Shown: positions 1 to 12,217 of the stretch, in pieces | Numbering within the stretch: position 1 is the stretch's first letter | How the letters are laid out: each line of letters starts with the position of its first letter | From: Chondrilla cf. caribensis | Lineage: Eukaryota > Porifera > Demospongiae > Chondrillida > Chondrillidae | Length of the DNA: 64,000 bases | NCBI GenBank assembly: GCA_964020155.1 | Contig: OZ026550.1 | Coordinates: forward strand, 2,702,352 to 2,766,351 | Direction: 5' to 3' | The notes under the pieces: model-generated | Database searches by the model: none | Told to the model about the DNA's origin: nothing | The model's input: the letters and a program-made list of their open reading frames with translations, nothing else | Program-made: the position numbers and the translations under genes

Positions 1-892
1 GCTGAAATTTACTACCTACCTAAATGGATCTTACTTTCTTAGTAATACCCTCCTTTATATTCATGTATATACCCATCAATATTTTATAGAGTATGCAACA
101 AAATTTGTATATAGGCTTGCATTCATAAGCTTTGGCAGGTGTGTATACAGTTATCTGCCAATACTTGCATAGGTTACATACCCACTACTTTTTAGTATTT
201 TGTATTGAAATACTATACATTGACAACTTGAATTCAGTGAACTTCAAGGCAAATAAAGTTATATTTAAATATCAGGTGGTACTTTACGGCAAAACAGTAG
301 AATAGTAAAATTAATTTTTTATAAAATGCTTCGATAAAAAAGTAAAATAGACAAGATTGTTCACTTCCCCTCTTCTGACAGACTTCATCCATTGCATTTC
401 TAACATCCTCATCAATAGTCTTAGGCTCTTTGCGATTGATAAAAAAATTCGTCATAGCATACCACCCAAATAGCATCTACTTCAAGTTTTTTCAGCTTCC
501 CATCTGATTCAACTCTTTCGACATAGGAGACAATTATTCTGTGAAGAGGATCAGAGTCAATCTTCCTGCAAGCATTCTCCCTTGTGTGTATAATATAGCA
601 TGTGCTGTGCTGCAATAAGACTTTAACCTTTATCCTTTGTCTACATATAACAGCTTCCATTTTGTAATGCACATTTCCATCATAAAAGGAATCAAGCATG
701 GGTCTACCAATTTGCAAACCCACAAAAATCAAAGGGAGCTCAAAGAGTGTTTACACATTCAAAACACAAAACAAATAAATCAATTTATAAACTTGCAGCT
801 GTTGCAGCTGATGCCTGTATGGGTTTGCAAATTTGTGGACATATGCCTGATTCCTTTTATAATGGGAATGTTGATTACAAAATGGAAGGTGT

Positions 893-928
<36 letters not shown>

Positions 929-967
929 GTTTAAGATGCTAAAGGCTTTCCAGTATACCATGTATAT
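1..967 (+). other. Intron of collagen gene A (5' part)
   Basis: This stretch aligns by eye with the intron of gene B (about 12960-13500) and with the region after the orphan exon at 42992 (about 43590-44330). It shares the run of 'taataccctc' and 'tatctgccaa' phrases in the same order. The window therefore opens inside the intron of a collagen gene whose first exon lies to the left. It holds an antisense coding relic (345-640) and a short (TA)n tract at about 896-922, and it is interrupted at 968 by an LTR retrotransposon. Confidence 0.7.
345..640 (-). pseudogene. Antisense coding relic in the intron, unknown family
   Basis: Read on the minus strand, this block encodes a peptide whose copies in three introns resemble one another (here, 13370-13470, and 43980-44250). 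Shared pieces are 'DPLH.IIVSYVERV' and a C-terminal part resembling 'RKEPKII' and 'CWKKKSE'. In this copy the reading frame breaks at a run of T near position 448, so two overlapping frames are needed. I do not recognise the family. The block is probably the last exon of an unrelated gene captured in the ancestral repeat unit and then copied with it. A real nested antisense gene is less likely, because the three copies carry different breaks. Confidence 0.4.
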
Positions 968-1198
968 TGTACCGTCCTAAAGCAGACTAACTGCACGTCT
1001 AATTGAACAACCTTTTTGTGTGTGTTGATGGTTTCGGTTCGTGCATGAGTGACATTTGTATTTTAACATTTGCGTACTCTGTGCCTTGCTTATTATTTCG
1101 GTGATCGTGCTATATGTATAAAAGGGCCTGTATTTTTGATTCATTCATTCATGAGCTTGCAGCTGATTGAGATGTTTCTGCGATAAAGTTCTATAAAC
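968..1198 (+). repeat. 5' LTR of Ty3/gypsy element
   Basis: A 231-bp direct repeat of 5110-5340. It starts TGTACCGTCC and ends CTATAAAC. A TATAAAAG box lies at 1117-1124. By eye, five positions differ between the two LTRs (about 2%), and three of these are CpG versus TpG/CpA changes. The element could run a few bases further to an ACA end, in which case TATAT (963-967 and 5347-5351) would be a 5-bp target duplication, but the site is low-complexity. Confidence 0.9.
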
Positions 1199-1223
1199 AT
1201 TTTGGCGACGAGGATAAATTCCA

Positions 1224-1982
1224 ATGGATAGTGTAGCTGTTTTTGTGCAGATTGGTCCTTTCGACCTGACGGTGGAGGATTGGACACAGTATTCAGAACG
1301 CCTGGAACTGTTCATGGACGCTAACGCTATACAAGCAAGTGCGAAACGGAAGAAGGTTATTCTAGCTACAATAGGTGCTACAGCCTACAAACTGCTGAGG
1401 AATTTGGTCAGCCCTATGAAGCCAGCAGACGTGGAGTTGGACGTACTGAAAGACAAGCTTCAACAGCACTACAGTCCGAAACTGTCAGAAATAGTTCAGC
1501 GCTTTAAGTTCAACACTCTCTTGAGGAAGCCTGGGGAGTCTGTGGCACATTTTCTTTCACAACTCAGAGCCCTAGCAGAATTTTACAATTATGGCGACAC
1601 CTTGGACACTATGCTCAGGGATAGATTCGTTTGCGGTATCGAGAATCAGGTCATGCAAAGGAAACTCCTAGCGGAAGCGGATCTTACCCTTAAGAAAGCG
1701 GTGGATATTGCTTTATCTATCGAAGCAGCCGAGAAAGATGCAAGATTTTTGGGAGAGACGTCTACACCATTGCAGCCAGTTACTCAGAAAGTTCACAAGG
1801 TTAAGACTTCATCGGTCAACGCTCGTCCCAAGCCTACTACGTCTGCATCTATCTGCTATCGATGTGGAGGGGAGGATCACAGTGCACAGCAGTGCAAGTT
1901 CAAATCTGCTGTTTGTCATTTCTGTAAAAAGAAAGGTCATCTACAAAAAGTTTGCAGAGCACGGGCAAAAGCTAGCCAGTGA
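1224..1982 (+). CDS. gag: Gag of Ty3/gypsy element
   Basis: A 252-aa frame. The first ~170 residues are a retrotransposon capsid-like region. It ends in two CX2CX4HX4C zinc knuckles (C-YR-C-GGED-H and C-HF-C-KKKG-H), which in this family bind the element RNA. The ATG at 1224 follows the 5' LTR and primer site closely, so it is the natural start. The frame stops at a TGA (1980-1982), and the protease frame continues in the same phase after it. The stop may therefore be a gag-pol readthrough site or simply a nonsense mutation; two other TGA stops in pol favour mutation. Confidence 0.88.
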   Translation: MDSVAVFVQIGPFDLTVEDWTQYSERLELFMDANAIQASAKRKKVILATIGATAYKLLRNLVSPMKPADVELDVLKDKLQQHYSPKLSEIVQRFKFNTLLRKPGESVAHFLSQLRALAEFYNYGDTLDTMLRDRFVCGIENQVMQRKLLAEADLTLKKAVDIALSIEAAEKDARFLGETSTPLQPVTQKVHKVKTSSVNARPKPTTSASICYRCGGEDHSAQQCKFKSAVCHFCKKKGHLQKVCRARAKASQ

Positions 1983-3035
1983 AGCTCGCATGGGAAAATA
2001 AAACAATTAGATGAGCCGGAGGAAGTTTACGAATTGTTCACTGTGGTATCTTCTCGTAAAGGGGTCAAGCCTTACAAAGTGCAGCTGACGCTCGAGGGTA
2101 CACATGTCACTATGGAGGTCGACACAGGAGCTTCCACATCAGTTATCTCCAAGGACCTCTACCTGTCAAAGTTCTCCCACTTGGACTTGAAGAAGACCAA
2201 CATCTTGCTGAAGTCCTTCATGGAAGAACCTGTCAAAGTCCTTGGTTCTATAGAGGTTGCTGTTTCATACAATGGTGAGACTGTAACGTTACCTTTGCTT
2301 GTCGTGGAAGTTTCGGGTCCCAGTCTCTTAGGTCGTGATTGGCTCCAGCATTTCAGACTGGATTGGAAGCAGCTTTTCCGACTACATCACAACGAATTAG
2401 CCTTGGATGACATACTAAAGTGTCACAAAGGAGTGTTCAATGCTGAGTTGGGGTTGTTGTCCGGGTACGAAGCCAAAATTTACATTGAAGAGAAAGCGCA
2501 GCCTCGGTTTTGTAGAGCGCGTCTGGTGCCACTAGCGTTGAAGCCCTTAGTAGCCAAGGAGTTGGATCGTCTTGTGGAACAAGGTATTCTAGAGCCGGTG
2601 GAATTTGCAGATTGGGCCGCCCCAATCGTTCCCGTTCTAAAATCCGACAAAGGTTCTGTACACATTTGTGGTGATTTCGAAGTGACCATCAATCAGGTTA
2701 CGAAGGTAGATGCCTACCCTCTGCCAAAGGTGGAAGAACTGATTGCTACTCTGTCTGGAGGAAAAGTCTTCTCCAAGCTTGATCTAAGTCAGGCTTACCA
2801 GCAGGTACCATTGGCAAAAGAATCGCAAAATTTGGCAATCATCAACACCCATCGTGGTCTTTTTCGATACACCCGCATGCCTTTTGGAATTTCTTCGGCA
2901 CCAGTCATATTCCAAAGGATCATGGAATCACTGTTGCAGGGAATCCCTGGCGTGGTTGTATATTTGGACGACATCCTTGTTGCTGGATCGTCAACAGAAG
3001 AGCATCTGCAACGACTCAAGGAAGTCCTCGATTGA
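1983..3035 (+). pseudogene. pol: Pol, first part: protease and reverse transcriptase
   Basis: Open in the same frame as gag. An aspartic protease motif (VDTGAST) lies at about 2118-2138. Reverse transcriptase follows, with the active-site box YLDDILVAG near 2960-2985. The frame is cut by a TGA at 3033-3035 within the RT thumb region. The homologous reading continues in the same frame for ~100 bases and then shifts near 3140. This copy therefore cannot make a full Pol without recoding. Confidence 0.88.
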
Positions 3036-3175
3036 ATCGAAAAAGCTGGATTACATCTCCAACGGAAAAAGTGTCTATTCATGATGACAGAGATCAGTTT
3101 CTTGGGTTATCACATCTCAGCTGATGGCATTCAACCACAGTCAGAGCTATTCGTGAAGCACCTATCCCCCGCAAC

Positions 3176-5122
3176 GTGTCAGAATTGAAATCATACCTGG
3201 GATTGCTGGCCTACTATGGGAATTTTTTACCTAATCTATCTCAGGCCTTATCTCCTCTCTACAGGTTGTTGAAGAAATCAACCTCCTGGAAATGGTCTGA
3301 AGCCGAGGAGTTAGCATTTAGCAAATCTAAAGAGTTGCTGTCGTCATCAAGTCTTTTAGTCCATTTTGATCCAAAGAGGCCCTTGGTACTGGCTTGTGAT
3401 GCATCATCGCATGGTATTGGAGTGGTTCTTGCTCATCAGATGGAGGATGGTTCGGAGAGGCCTGTCGCATACGCATCACGTACACTGTCTCCTGCCGAGA
3501 AAAATTATTCTCAAATAGAGAAAGAAGCGCTGTCTTGCATCTTCGGTATCAAGAAGTTTCACACTTATTTGTACGGCCATCATTTCACACTGGTGACAGA
3601 TCACAAACCACTATTGAGCCTTTTTCGTGAGTCTCAAGCCATCCCAGCACATGCTTCAGCTCGAATCCAGAGAAGGGCATTGACATTGTTAGCATACGAC
3701 TATGAAATTCGGTTTCGTTCGTCTACAGCTCATGGCAATGCAGACGCACTAAGTCGTCTTCCCCTAGATGTTGAGCCTACAGTTGTTCCCACACCTCCTG
3801 AGACCATCTTGATGATGGAGGAGTTAGAATGTTCCCCTGTCAAAGCCTCACATGTCAGACGTGAAACTGTTCGTAACCCTGTGTTATGTAAAGTCTTACA
3901 ATTTGTACAGAGTGGTTGGCCAGACAATTGTGAGAATGACCAGATGAAGCCTTATTGGACCAGACGAACAGACCTCAGCCTACAGGATGGATGTATCCTT
4001 TGGAGAAATTGTGTTTTGGTTCCTCCACCACTCCAGAAGAAGGTCTTGGAAGAGCTCCATGAAGGTCATCCTGGTATTGTCAAGATGAAGTCTCTCGGTC
4101 GTCTGTTTGCGTGGTGGCCTGGATTTGACCAAGATGTAGAGTCTGTTGTCAAATCTTGTGTGGTGTGCCAACAACACAGACCATCTCCTCCAGCAGCACC
4201 CGTACACCCTTGGATGTGGCCGTCGCATCCGTGGTCTCGAGTTCACATTGACTATGCTGGACCTTACCTGAACCATCGTTTTCTGGTGATTGTTGATGCT
4301 CACTCAAAATGGATTGAAGCTTTCGCCATGTCATCCACCACTTCGTTTTCCACAATTGAAAAATTAAGATCTGTATTTGCAAGATTTGGAGTTCCAGAAA
4401 TGTTAGTATCTGACAACGGGACTAATTTTACGAGCGAAGAATTTCAGCAATTTTGCACAAAGAACGGCATCAAACATGTTACTACAGCACCCTACCACCC
4501 TTCATCCAACGGGCTTGCTGAATGTTCTGTACGGATCCTGAAGGAAGGTCTTGTCAAAGTAACTCATGGTTCCATCCAGGATCGCTTGTCAAGAGTTCTT
4601 TTCTCCTATCACAACACACCTTTGGAGTTAACAAAGTGCTCTCCGGCTGAACTGATGATGGGGAGAAGACTGTGATCACCTCTTGACCTCCTGAAGCCTG
4701 ATGTGGAAAAGCAAGTGCTTGATAGACAAGAAAAGATGTCTAGAAGTGACAAGACAAGGTCATATCCAATTTTCAAAGAGGGAGATCCTGTCTTCGTCAA
4801 AAACTTTGCAGCAGGTCCTGCATGGTTTCCTGCCAGTGTCATTCAAATCACGGGTCCAGTATCAGCTAAAGTACAGCTAGATCAATCCAATGTTGTGTGG
4901 AATCGGCATTTTGATCACATTCGGGAAAGGCACATTTTAAAGGCACCTTCCATTCCGGAGAATCATCCTACAGTGGACCAGACTAGTGAACCGGAACCAA
5001 CCATAGTTGAACCGAATGCGCCAGACTTAGCAAGTCATCGGTATCCTCAACGATCAAGGAAGCCACCGCAAAGATTATATTATAAAGTCAAGGGGGGAGA
5101 AGATGTACCTGTACCGTCCTAA
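3176..5122 (+). pseudogene. pol: Pol, second part: RNase H and integrase
   Basis: Frame +2 relative to the first pol part. RNase H carries ACDASSHGIG near 3392. Integrase shows an HHCC-type zinc region ending CVVCQQH, a core beginning IDYAGPY, and a second Asp in VSDNGTNF near 4408. The third acidic residue lies in GLAECSV near 4520, where the residue after Glu is Cys. A TGA at 4673-4675 interrupts the frame after MGRR; the same frame then runs on through a C-terminal integrase tail (GDPVFVK region) into the 3' LTR at 5122. Confidence 0.87.
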
Positions 5123-5340
5123 AGCAGACTAATTGCACGTCTAATTGAACAACCTTTTTGTGTGTGTTGATGGTTTCGGTTCGTCCATGAGTGACATTTG
5201 TATTTTAACATTTGCATACTCTGTGCCTTGCTTATTATTTCGGTGATCGTGCTATATGTATAAAAGGGCCCGTATTTTTGATTCATTCATTCATGAGCTT
5301 GCAGCTGATTGAGATGTTTCCGCGATAAAGTTCTATAAAC
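5110..5340 (+). repeat. 3' LTR of Ty3/gypsy element
   Basis: Second copy of the 231-bp LTR. It follows a purine-rich tract (aaggggggagaag) that fits a plus-strand primer site. The end of the pol frame overlaps its first bases. The collagen intron resumes after it. Confidence 0.9.
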
Positions 5341-5702
5341 GTAACATATATATATACAGAATGACTGTAGTTAGGAGCAACTTTTCTAACGAATGTGTGA
5401 AAAGAATTTTGTTGCGTACCGTAGCTATCATTTCATGAATAAAAAGTTAAAGGCAATAAATCAATGTCAAACTCTATATAAACATTCAATGAGGTCTAAA
5501 AAGTAGTAAAAACCTTTTATTATCTATGTTCCAAATAGAACAACTAGTAGATATCATCATAACAAACAATTTTACAGACTTGAGAATCTGTCCCTGTCGT
5601 CTCATGTACAAACTACTATTCTATTTTGAAAACAGTATGTGTTGATTCATATAAAATCATGTTGCAAATTTGGACTATGCCAATTCATTGTCTTCTTACC
5701 AG
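5341..5702 (+). other. Intron of collagen gene A (3' part)
   Basis: Non-coding. It matches the end of the introns of the sister genes and closes with the pyrimidine-rich acceptor 'tcttcttaccag' just before the collagen exon. Confidence 0.7.
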
Positions 5703-6379
5703 ATATACTCCTAGAGAGAAGCAGACGACAAGATGATTGCAATTGTCCACCTGGACCAAAAGGGTTTAGAGGAACACCAGGAGTAGCTGGAATAAATGGA
5801 ACGAAAGGTGAAAAGGGAGACCAAGGGCCACATGGGGAGAGGGGTGAAAAAGGAAATCTAGGCCTGCCCGGATCTACAGGACCCAAGGGACCACAAGGAC
5901 TTAATGGAACAAAGGGTGAACGTGGAGAAAAAGGACAACCTGGAATTCTTGGACAGAAAGGTGAACCAGGACTGAAAGGAGACACAGGATTGCCAGGACT
6001 TAATGGAACAAAGGGTGAAAACGGAAAACTTGGAAAGAATGGCAAAACAGGCAAGTTAGGACCAAAAGGAGATGCCGGACCACAAGGACCACAGGGACTT
6101 AATGGAACAAAGGGAGAAAAGGGTGAACTAGGAGATCAAGGAGTTAATGGAAAAAAAGGGAAACGTGGAGAAAGAGGACAACCAGGAAATATTGGACAGA
6201 AAGGTGAACCAGGACTGAAAGGAGACACAGGATTGCCAGGACTTAATGGAACAAATGGCGAAAAAGGAATACCTGGAAAGAAGGGTGAAATGGGCAAGCC
6301 AGGACCAAAGGGAGAAAAGGGTGAACTAGGTAATCAAGGACCACCAGGAACAACAAAATCTGGAATCGGGGTGAAATGA
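5703..6379 (+). CDS. Collagen gene A, long Gly-X-Y exon (exon 1 outside window)
   Basis: The exon starts after the acceptor ending at 5702, in the phase used by its sisters. It encodes [20 protein letters not shown] and then a long Gly-X-Y domain to the TGA at 6377. R-S-R-R fits a furin-type cleavage site, followed by a CxC pair that could link three chains. The helix has many KGE/KGD triplets and repeated GLNGTKGE blocks (N-G-T sequons). It ends without a globular domain, in a short tail (TTKSGIGVK). No break is seen. The first exon should lie left of the window. The intron carries a 4.4-kb retrotransposon, which may reduce splicing. Confidence 0.82.
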
Positions 6380-9300
6380 ATATTCCACATTAGAGCTATC
6401 AGAAATGCCAAAATCATAAGCAGGGAATTAATGATAAAGGAAGGAAACAACTAAACAACTGAAGTGCACAAAGAATAATGTTTGTAGTAAAATTATGCAT
6501 ACATTGTCCATTATAATGATAGAAGTAATTTAAATATGAAGTATAAGAATTTAGTACACGATTTTCATGCAATGTTCAATTATAGTACTTGTAAATGTAT
6601 GTACAACATGGACCCATTATGTACTCATGACTGGTATATGCTTTTTTCAGTATGCATAACTGCACCATATAAGGTACAAAAGTATATATGTGCCAATGAA
6701 ATCTAGGTTTTTACATTATAAAGTATTTTGTACGTCATTCAAAAACATCACCAGATTTCATGCAAAACTGGCACGTTTTCTCATTTAGAATGATAAAAGA
6801 TTGAATCGTCTAGGCATATTCAGACATACATTATCTGTGATAATCTTTCACTTTGCAACTATGTGAAAGCATAGCAAATGCCACAAATAAATAATCTGTA
6901 TTATACATGATTGCATATGGCATGCTTCACACACTGAGTACCTCCAGTTTGATGCAACACTCAAAATCTGAGAGAACTTGTATGTTCGATAGTTTTATGG
7001 GCTAATGTCACTGAACACACAGTATAAAAATGAAAATATTACTGGAAGTGATTATAGCTAGTAGCTATCACTATGTACACAGACATGGTTAGATAATAAA
7101 TCATGTACACTTTTTCAACATTATACTAATCGACCATGGCAAGTGGTAAGTGCAGATTTTCACTGCTCTTTTATATCTAGGTGTGAGGTGTAAACAAGTT
7201 GGACCCTTACAAAAGCTATAAGTGGAATTCAGTCTGCTGGGAGAGAAAGGAGAAAAGCGAAAAACCGGCAACTGTGGGACTCGAACCCAGGGTATCTGAC
7301 TCACACTGGCGAGACCACACGACGGTGTGGATTTACGCAAGTTGATGTTCTTTTGCTCTTACTAACTTCGTTAGCTATTTTCATTACTACTCCTAGTCTA
7401 CTCGGTTTTAGTGGAGTAAGTTGGTCCCTTATACATACATAAATGAATTTATGGATACATATTTGCATATCATGCAATTCTGCCACCCCGCATTCTTCTG
7501 TATACAAATCTGCACCTATGTACGGGTCTGGTTTCAGTAATTTATCCTGCACATGTCAAGAAATTGTTTTGGTGTAGAGCAAATAGCAGCAAGCTGCATG
7601 TGTTCCAGGGTTAACCAGACACTGAAGCAGAAGAAGATTAACTATTACAGATGGAGGAATCTGTTGACAATGGAAAAAGTACGAAAGTGAAACTTTGAAA
7701 ACTGGAATTATTGATGAAATGAAGTGAAAATATTTTGCACAAAAATACTAATATATAGGAGAATGTGGAACTTTAACATCATTATTATTCATGACAAGAA
7801 TAATATGCATAATACATGTAGTCTAAGTTATATAATGATATATGTTGCACCAGGATACCAATTAATAAAAAAATTTATAGGAGAAGGAGAAAGCTTGACA
7901 TCATTTTCATGACAATATAAGTTTATCCTTAGTATCTAACAATTCTGCCACCCCTCATTGTTCTGCATACAAATCTGCACTTTCAAAACTTTAAAATTGG
8001 AAATATTGATGAAATAAAATTGACATGTGTAGTCAGTCCAAAGAAAGATTTTCTACTTTGAAGGCTGCTACAGTTGCTGGCAACCCTTGCTGAACACATG
8101 ATGATAAATTCACACAATTGTTTCGGGTACTTCACCACACCATCGTTGGGTAGGGATCTATACTCACACCTAATACTAACCCAAGTCTCAAGTATTTCCA
8201 CTCGACCCATGGCAATCCACAATGGGCAAAGCAATGTTATTCAAATCTGGGATCTATAGCTAGATTTCAAAGATACGTATATGTATTGACTGAACTGCAA
8301 CTCTATTTAGTCCATGTCATAGCCAGTATAGCATCCGTTGCTAACACTTTATACTGTTGCTAGCACTTTATACATTATAAAATTGCTGTATAATAGTACC
8401 GTTTCTGTGGTAACGGATGTTCTATTACAATAAACTGCTAGTAAGGCAACCTCCTCTTCCTTTTATTTGTGTCAGACAGGAAACTCAAACTTCCTAACAA
8501 TAATGACTTCCAAGTGAAAATCTTTTGCGCAAGATATATATAGAAGAATGTGGAAAGTTAACATCATAATTATTATTCATAGCATTAATAATCATGCATA
8601 ATACAGTTAGTCTAAGTTATCAATGATTAAGTGTACGAAAATACCTATTAAATTAATAAATAAATATATGGGAGAATGAGTAAACTTGAAATCATTTTTC
8701 ATGACAATATGTATATCCTTGTAGTCTAACAGCATAATTATTCCTGAAATGCATAGAATAGTAAATAATATTACGTACAACAAGATCTGCCTAGGTTATG
8801 CATGGCGTAAATAAACATGGTTATAAGCATTGAAGGAAGAGTAGTAACATTACCTTTATGTCATATCTTACATTTAAGTCTAGACTTTCGTCTTTTGTCA
8901 CCATTTTGAAATTGTGCCATACGGTAGGCAATAACGGTAGTAATGGTTGCCGTTTCAATATGTTTTACAGGCTACAAATACACTACTCTTCGTGATGAAG
9001 CTATGAACAGTTGTCAGAGATGAGGGACATGCATGCATGCACTTAGGCAGGTCTTTGCATTTTATAACATAGGACGTGGAAATTTGGAATGTCAGCATAT
9101 TGACTACTTTGGAGTTCGGAATTGAGAGAAAGTGGATCGAAATGAGGAGTTCAGAATTTGGCAGTATGCCTCTCTATAATAATAATTATATATATAGGAG
9201 AAGAGGAAAACTTAACATGATTTTTCAAGACAATAAGCATACCCGCGTAGTCTAACATCATGTATAAGTTCTACAATGATGTAGAATCGATACGTGATTA

Positions 9301-9670
9301 GCAAATGACAAGTTATTGTTATGGGATGATTTGACAAGTTGATAAGTTTGTGAATAATTGTGAGATGGGCTGATGGAAAAAGATAATTATTCCTGATATG
9401 AAAAGAATACTAGTAATTAATATCGATGCTATGCAAGAAGTTTTGCCAGGAGAATGGGGTAGATAAACTTACTTATAAGCTGTAACAAAACAAGTCCATT
9501 GTAATAATAATAATAGCCAATTATGAATAGGATATTACCTAACCATTAACATCTTATTCGTTTTAAAATTGCACCATGTATTGATGTATGTATGTATCGA
9601 TTGATGATTTTATTTCCATCTATTTATCTTTCTGGGTGCTATTAAAGTTGTCACTGGCTATCAGTTCCCC
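6380..9670. other. Intergenic DNA after gene A
   Basis: No gene seen. 6380-7120 matches the 3' flank of gene B (14406-15110) closely. A tRNA-like block lies at 7262-7335. From about 7700 to 9290 there are three degraded copies of a ~200-bp AT-rich sequence (near 7724, 8510 and 9180, sharing 'aatgtggaa' and 'tagtctaa' phrases). One of these, with its left flank, recurs at 19080-19230. Confidence 0.5.
7262..7335 (-). repeat. tRNA-like block (SINE head or tRNA relic)
   Basis: On the minus strand this holds a perfect B-box-like GGTTCGAGTCC and, about 35 bases upstream, a weaker A-box-like region. That spacing is typical of tRNA and tRNA-derived SINEs. The acceptor-stem halves do not pair well, so a working tRNA is unlikely. 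Confidence 0.4.
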
Positions 9671-9676
9671 AGTATA

Positions 9677-9695
9677 TGTGTGTATGTGTGTGTGT

Positions 9696-9782
<87 letters not shown>

Positions 9783-9790
9783 TGCATGTG
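9677..9790. repeat. (GT)n microsatellite
   Basis: Long, nearly pure GT run with a few GC/AT interruptions. The long frames of Val-Cys or His-Thr read across it are not genes. Confidence 0.95.
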
Positions 9791-10002
9791 TGCAGGTGAT
9801 TTCAGTATTCTGGTTAGTTCATAAAACTATGCTTGCACATTCGTTTCATCCTAGCATGCATATATTATTTAGCTACATATGGTGGAAGTTAAGCCCTATT
9901 TGTATTTGCATGGATTGTGTAGAGCAAGAGTCAATGCAAACTCTTTCTTTTGAGGTGGCCATTTTGCTGTGTATGCTCAAGAAACTTGTGACCACTACCC
10001 CT

Positions 10003-10113
10003 TTTGTATGTGTTCTATGTTGAAGTCTTATAATAAACTTGGTTTGTATGTGTCTATGTTGAAGTCTTATGATAAACTTGGTTTGTATGTGTGTATGTTG
10101 AAGTCTTATGATG
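10003..10113. repeat. 39-bp tandem repeat, ~2.7 copies
   Basis: The phrase 'tgaagtctta' recurs at 10021, 10060 and 10099, an exact 39-base period. Each unit also contains 'aaacttggtttgtatgtgt'. No other copy of the tandem was noticed in the window. Confidence 0.85.
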
Positions 10114-12110
10114 ATGAGTGTCAGATTTTTTTGCTGAAGATACAAGATAGCCTCAAATTCTTCTTGTATGGCAAATTATGGATGTTCCATAAAAAAAATT
10201 CTAAATTATGATTATCATACACTGAATTAACATTATGTTATGACAACATCAGCAAAATTAATAATTATTTAGAGCAGACAATATAGATATGCTATAGTAT
10301 ACACAACCATATTATGTCACTGACAGTTGCAATTGCAACTCCTTGATATTCTTTTGAAAGGGTATTCCTGTAGTAACAGATGGTTGGAGATCATCATTTC
10401 ATAATCAATTGTTTGACCTGATCTCCTTCATGCTTTCCTTCACCAACCAACCACTTGCCATATGTATACCACTTGGTTGAACGACAAATGAATGCCGTCA
10501 CCTTATGATCCCAACGATGGTACTGGGATATTATGTATCATAATATACTCTATACATTCTTTTTACATATTACCTATGTACTATAAGTCTAGTAAATTTA
10601 TATCATGTTAATACAGCATTTAGTGTTTATACATACATGTTCCGAGAGATTTTCTTATACTATAATAAGTATGTTATTTGTAACTTACCATTCACAATGT
10701 TCACATCCAGACTGTTACTGACCAGGAGTAGAATTCTTCTTCTGCATATATACACACAAATGTCTGGATCAAATTCCCATGTCTTCCATATTGACTTTAC
10801 ATATTTCCTCCATTTGCAGGTAGCTTCTGTAGTTAAGGTGAGTTTAGATAATGTTCATACCGTCCAATCACAATCTGCTGCTGCTGCATGACACCTTACC
10901 TTCTGGAGCCTCTTTCTATGATGAGAGCAGCATTATGCTCATAATAACTCCATGGTGAATATCTTGCTGCACTGTATTGTGTTCTATTATTTTGATTTAC
11001 TAATTTGCATGATTATTTCTGAGATGAAGAATTAATCCAAAATCAAGTTCCTACATACTGTTAAAATGCAAGAAAACATTATTGTAAGGCATGCACCAAT
11101 GAGTGCTGATACCCTAACGAATGCACAGTGCATGGATGCACCATGTGTAGACACTACAGTATGTACATGGAAATTATAGAGCATGCTGCAGACCTTGGTC
11201 AATATTAATGTTGTGTGCATACTATTTCATCTTCTGCTAGATATTGTATACTGGTATGCAAACCTCTGCACACTGCATATGCTTCGCTAAGCAGTAACAT
11301 GAAACAGACAACATGTACAGATGCTGACACTACCATATGAAAATGTGCCATGAAAAGAGAAGGCAGGTCCACATGGACCTCCTGGAAATAAAACGATAGG
11401 TTCAAAGGTCACAGCTGGGACCACAAGGAAATTTTGGAATCAAGGAGCACTGGGAGAGGCTGGAGTGATTTTCAAGTCTTCAATGAAGCCTACCAAGTAG
11501 CAAATCGCATTATGGGAAGACATACAGTATTTCATTAGCGATGGAACTGTGCAAGCATCACTAATTCAATTAATGTTACAATAACCATAATCATGTCATG
11601 TAGGTGCAATTCAGGAGGTCACTGTGACTGCATATGACCAGGAGTAGTACATCAGGAACACCCTATAGTCTAGATACGTCAAGATCTTTAGTGACCAAGT
11701 ACTAAGTGTGTTTACAGCATCCTTCAAGGCTATTAAAAATGTATAACATTATGCTGTCCAACATGATATTATGTTAATAACTTTGGGTTGAATGGAACTT
11801 CTAACCCAATTGCAACATTCTTATGAGTGTTGACCTTAAGAACACCTTAACAATACTCACATGTGAATCATGAAACCACTCCTATCACGTCATTCCGGAT
11901 CATATTCCTTTTACACTTCACTTTAAAAGTTACTTTATAACAATGTTCAATATGAAATCATCAAATCAAATCCTGATAGAGTGTACAAACATGTGGGATA
12001 ATATTTTATTGCATAATGATATATTATTTCTCAGTATTGTTAGATTATTATTACAACTAAACACATAGATCACAAAATGTGCACAAACACACGGACACAC
12101 CAACACGTGC
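10114..12110. other. Upstream region of gene B
   Basis: Contains a CpG-poor copy (10325-10520) of the block that is CpG-rich near 56100 and 63700, an exon-like scrap at 10820-10838 between 'ttgcag' and 'gtgagt', and the relic of a second collagen gene at 11345-11510. No intact gene seen. Confidence 0.55.
11345..11510 (+). pseudogene. Relic of a second collagen gene, copy in unit B
   Basis: Degraded Gly-X-Y coding phrases in broken frames: 'ggtccacatggacctcctgg', then 'gggaccacaaggaa', then 'aatcaaggagcactgggaga'. The same ordered phrases occur upstream of the other exon 1 copies (16015, 26855, 41815, 44470, 57085). The sequence differs from the working collagen exon and lacks its NGTKGE blocks. 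It therefore comes from another collagen gene that was once part of the ancestral repeat unit. Confidence 0.55.
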
Positions 12111-12159
12111 AGACACACATGCGCACACACACATGCACACACACACACACACACACACG

Positions 12160-12217
<58 letters not shown>

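Larger units (their letters stand above)
968..5340 (+). mobile_element. Ty3/gypsy LTR retrotransposon, mutated
   Basis: A 4.4-kb element: LTR, primer-binding region beginning TTTTGGCGACGAGG straight after the 5' LTR, gag, pol (protease, reverse transcriptase, RNase H, integrase), a purine-rich tract at 5091-5104, then LTR. No env-like frame is seen. It sits in sense orientation in the intron of collagen gene A. The flanks 'ccagtatacc' on the left and 'gtagttaggagcaac' on the right lie close together in the paralogous unit near 44300, which supports a single insertion. In-frame TGA stops at 1980, 3033 and 4673 and a frameshift near 3140 make this copy defective, unless the first stop is suppressed naturally. 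Confidence 0.93.

Noticed and set aside
1980..1982. Programmed readthrough between gag and pol
   Set aside because: It cannot be excluded, because the frame continues in phase. Two other TGA stops and a frameshift in the same element make ordinary mutation more likely, so I did not call it a recoding site.
7262..7335. Functional tRNA gene
   Set aside because: The B box is good, but no seven-pair acceptor stem or anticodon arm can be built, so it is listed only as a tRNA-like repeat.
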